The position numbers were made by a program, and so were the translations under genes. Source: Symsagittifera roscoffensis (Eukaryota > Xenacoelomorpha > Acoela > Convolutidae). Taken from it: a stretch of DNA of 64,000 nucleotides. Location of the stretch: contig NC_087063.1 in assembly GCF_963678635.1 (NCBI RefSeq), positions 49,921,220 through 49,985,219 of the forward strand, given 5' to 3'. Below are positions 63,011-64,000 of this stretch, one piece after another (positions within the stretch are counted from its first letter, which is position 1; each line of letters opens with the position of its first letter). The notes below the pieces were generated by a model that did not search any database, had not been told where the DNA came from, and worked only from the letters and a program-made list of their open reading frames with translations.

Positions 63011-63476
63011 TTCGAAACATACATTTGGTTTGGACAGCAGGAAAAAACCTTGCTTTACCAAATACACTTAGTCAAAACACACCACACCATTTGAATTGAT
63101 TACACAAAAGACAACCGTAGAAATGACAGAATTTATAAAATTCTTCCTTGCAAAAGACGAAACATCACCACAACTAGAATGCTAGAACGCAGTAAAGACC
63201 GACCCAGACACTTCACAAATTAAAAATTTAGAACATTTCCCACTATGCCTTGATTGTCAACATAACCACTACGAAGTAGGTTTATTAGAAAAAAAAACAA
63301 ATTTCAATCAACACCATTTTAGTCATTGATAAAAAAACCCAACAAAAAATATCAAAACAAAAGATACATAGGAAAAATTATTCCCTCTAATAGAAAAAGA
63401 AAATTGAACAGATAACGTAAGTTTACCGGCACCTCCTGATTTAAATTCAAAATTTACTGTCAATAAAATTTTTAAC

Positions 63477-64000
63477 TTGCAAGACCCCCTTGATAATATA
63501 CCTCTCTCCAAAAACGAAAATCAAAATATCTTTCTTCCAACCACAGAAAAAATGACACTAGAATTACTAGAAAAGTATCAAAACTCTTACCCCACAAATA
63601 GACAACTTAAATCTCGGCACAAATATAAAACAAAATCAATAAAAGCTGATATCATACTCTTAGGAAATAAAACACTTCTTAGATATTTCCGAAAATTCAA
63701 CAATACAACAATCAACGAAAACACCGATCATTTGGAAGATCAGATTCCGGAAACAAAATTACCCTGTCTACCATTGAGCATGATTTTAATTGCATTTCAC
63801 ATTTCACATTCCATGCAAAAGAACATGCAGGTTCACAAAAAAAAAGATTTCCAAACTTCATTCAAAGTTTTTTATTTTCAAAGACTTTTATTGGATAAAA
63901 ATATTATGCAATGCTTGTACAAAATGTCAATTAAATAAGGCATTTCCACAACAAAAACAATTAGCAGAAAAACAAGACTTCAAAGGACAAAGTCTAAATT
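63477..64000 (+). pseudogene. pol: Integrase N-terminal region, copy D (partial)
   Basis: A long frame (63477-63938) leads into the zinc-binding domain. In another frame HFTFH and CNACTKCQLNK (about 63795-63935) give the HHCC pattern, so a frameshift lies within the domain. The catalytic core is outside the window. Confidence 0.7.

Larger units (their letters stand above)
56248..64000 (+). mobile_element. Ty3/gypsy-type LTR element, copy D (plus strand, truncated by window edge)
   Basis: This is a third copy of the family, in opposite orientation to copies A and B. Order: 5' LTR (56248-56635), leader with leader ORF, N-terminal coding block, gag, protease, RT, RNase H and the start of integrase at the right edge. 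It is the most decayed copy, with dense stops and frameshifts and a lost RT catalytic box. Envelope and 3' LTR would lie beyond the window. Confidence 0.9.

Overview
This is a window of AT-rich nuclear DNA from an animal, most likely an invertebrate. It consists almost entirely of mobile elements, and I see no ordinary host gene. The evidence is spliced transposon genes, several Ty3/gypsy-type elements with LTRs (one with an envelope-like gene), a Polinton/Maverick giant DNA transposon, and a hAT-type miniature element. I cannot name the species from sequence alone.

Layout, left to right. (1) 1-6932: the 5' part of a degenerate Ty3/gypsy-type element on the minus strand (copy A), cut by the window edge; its 5' LTR is 6555-6932. 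(2) 6933-13263: non-coding DNA with a 1.45 kb inverted-repeat-bounded element rich in a GGAATCCGC motif (7797-9246), a 396-bp hAT-like miniature element with near-perfect 8-bp target duplications (10748-11143), and one member of a dispersed repeat. (3) 13264-32568: a 19.3 kb copy of the same family (copy B, minus strand) with both LTRs and a 4-bp ATAG target duplication. It holds gag, protease, RT/RNase H and integrase remnants, then about 8 kb with a broken envelope-like gene and three further intact reading frames. (4) 33645-51362: a 17.7 kb Polinton/Maverick with about 230-bp terminal inverted repeats and an 8-bp target duplication. (5) 51646-55164: a nearly identical 1.76 kb tandem duplication. 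(6) 56248-64000: a third copy of the LTR family on the plus strand (copy D), running off the right edge.

The Polinton carries the expected virus-like set. For replication it has a protein-primed family B DNA polymerase with two introns. For integration it has a retroviral-type integrase. For virion assembly it has a packaging ATPase, an adenovirus-type protease, a double-jelly-roll-type major capsid protein, a minor capsid protein and a small basic core-like protein. Accessory genes include a two-pass membrane protein, a possible DEDD exonuclease, a PC4-like protein, a protein with HUH-Rep-like motifs and several of unknown function. Polymerase and protease each have a frameshift, and the integrase has a stop codon plus a 108-bp copy of the minor capsid gene, so this copy looks dead, although many of its genes are intact. 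A 200-N assembly gap (45334-45533) lies between the minor capsid and core genes.

The signals I find least explained are: a diverged 163-bp tandem duplication carrying four iterons in the divergent Polinton promoter region; a cluster of stem-loops including a compact three-way junction at 40007-40223; the HUH-like protein; a small Arg-rich reading frame next to the primer-binding site that is conserved at protein level in all three retroelement copies; and the extra genes downstream of the envelope region in copy B.
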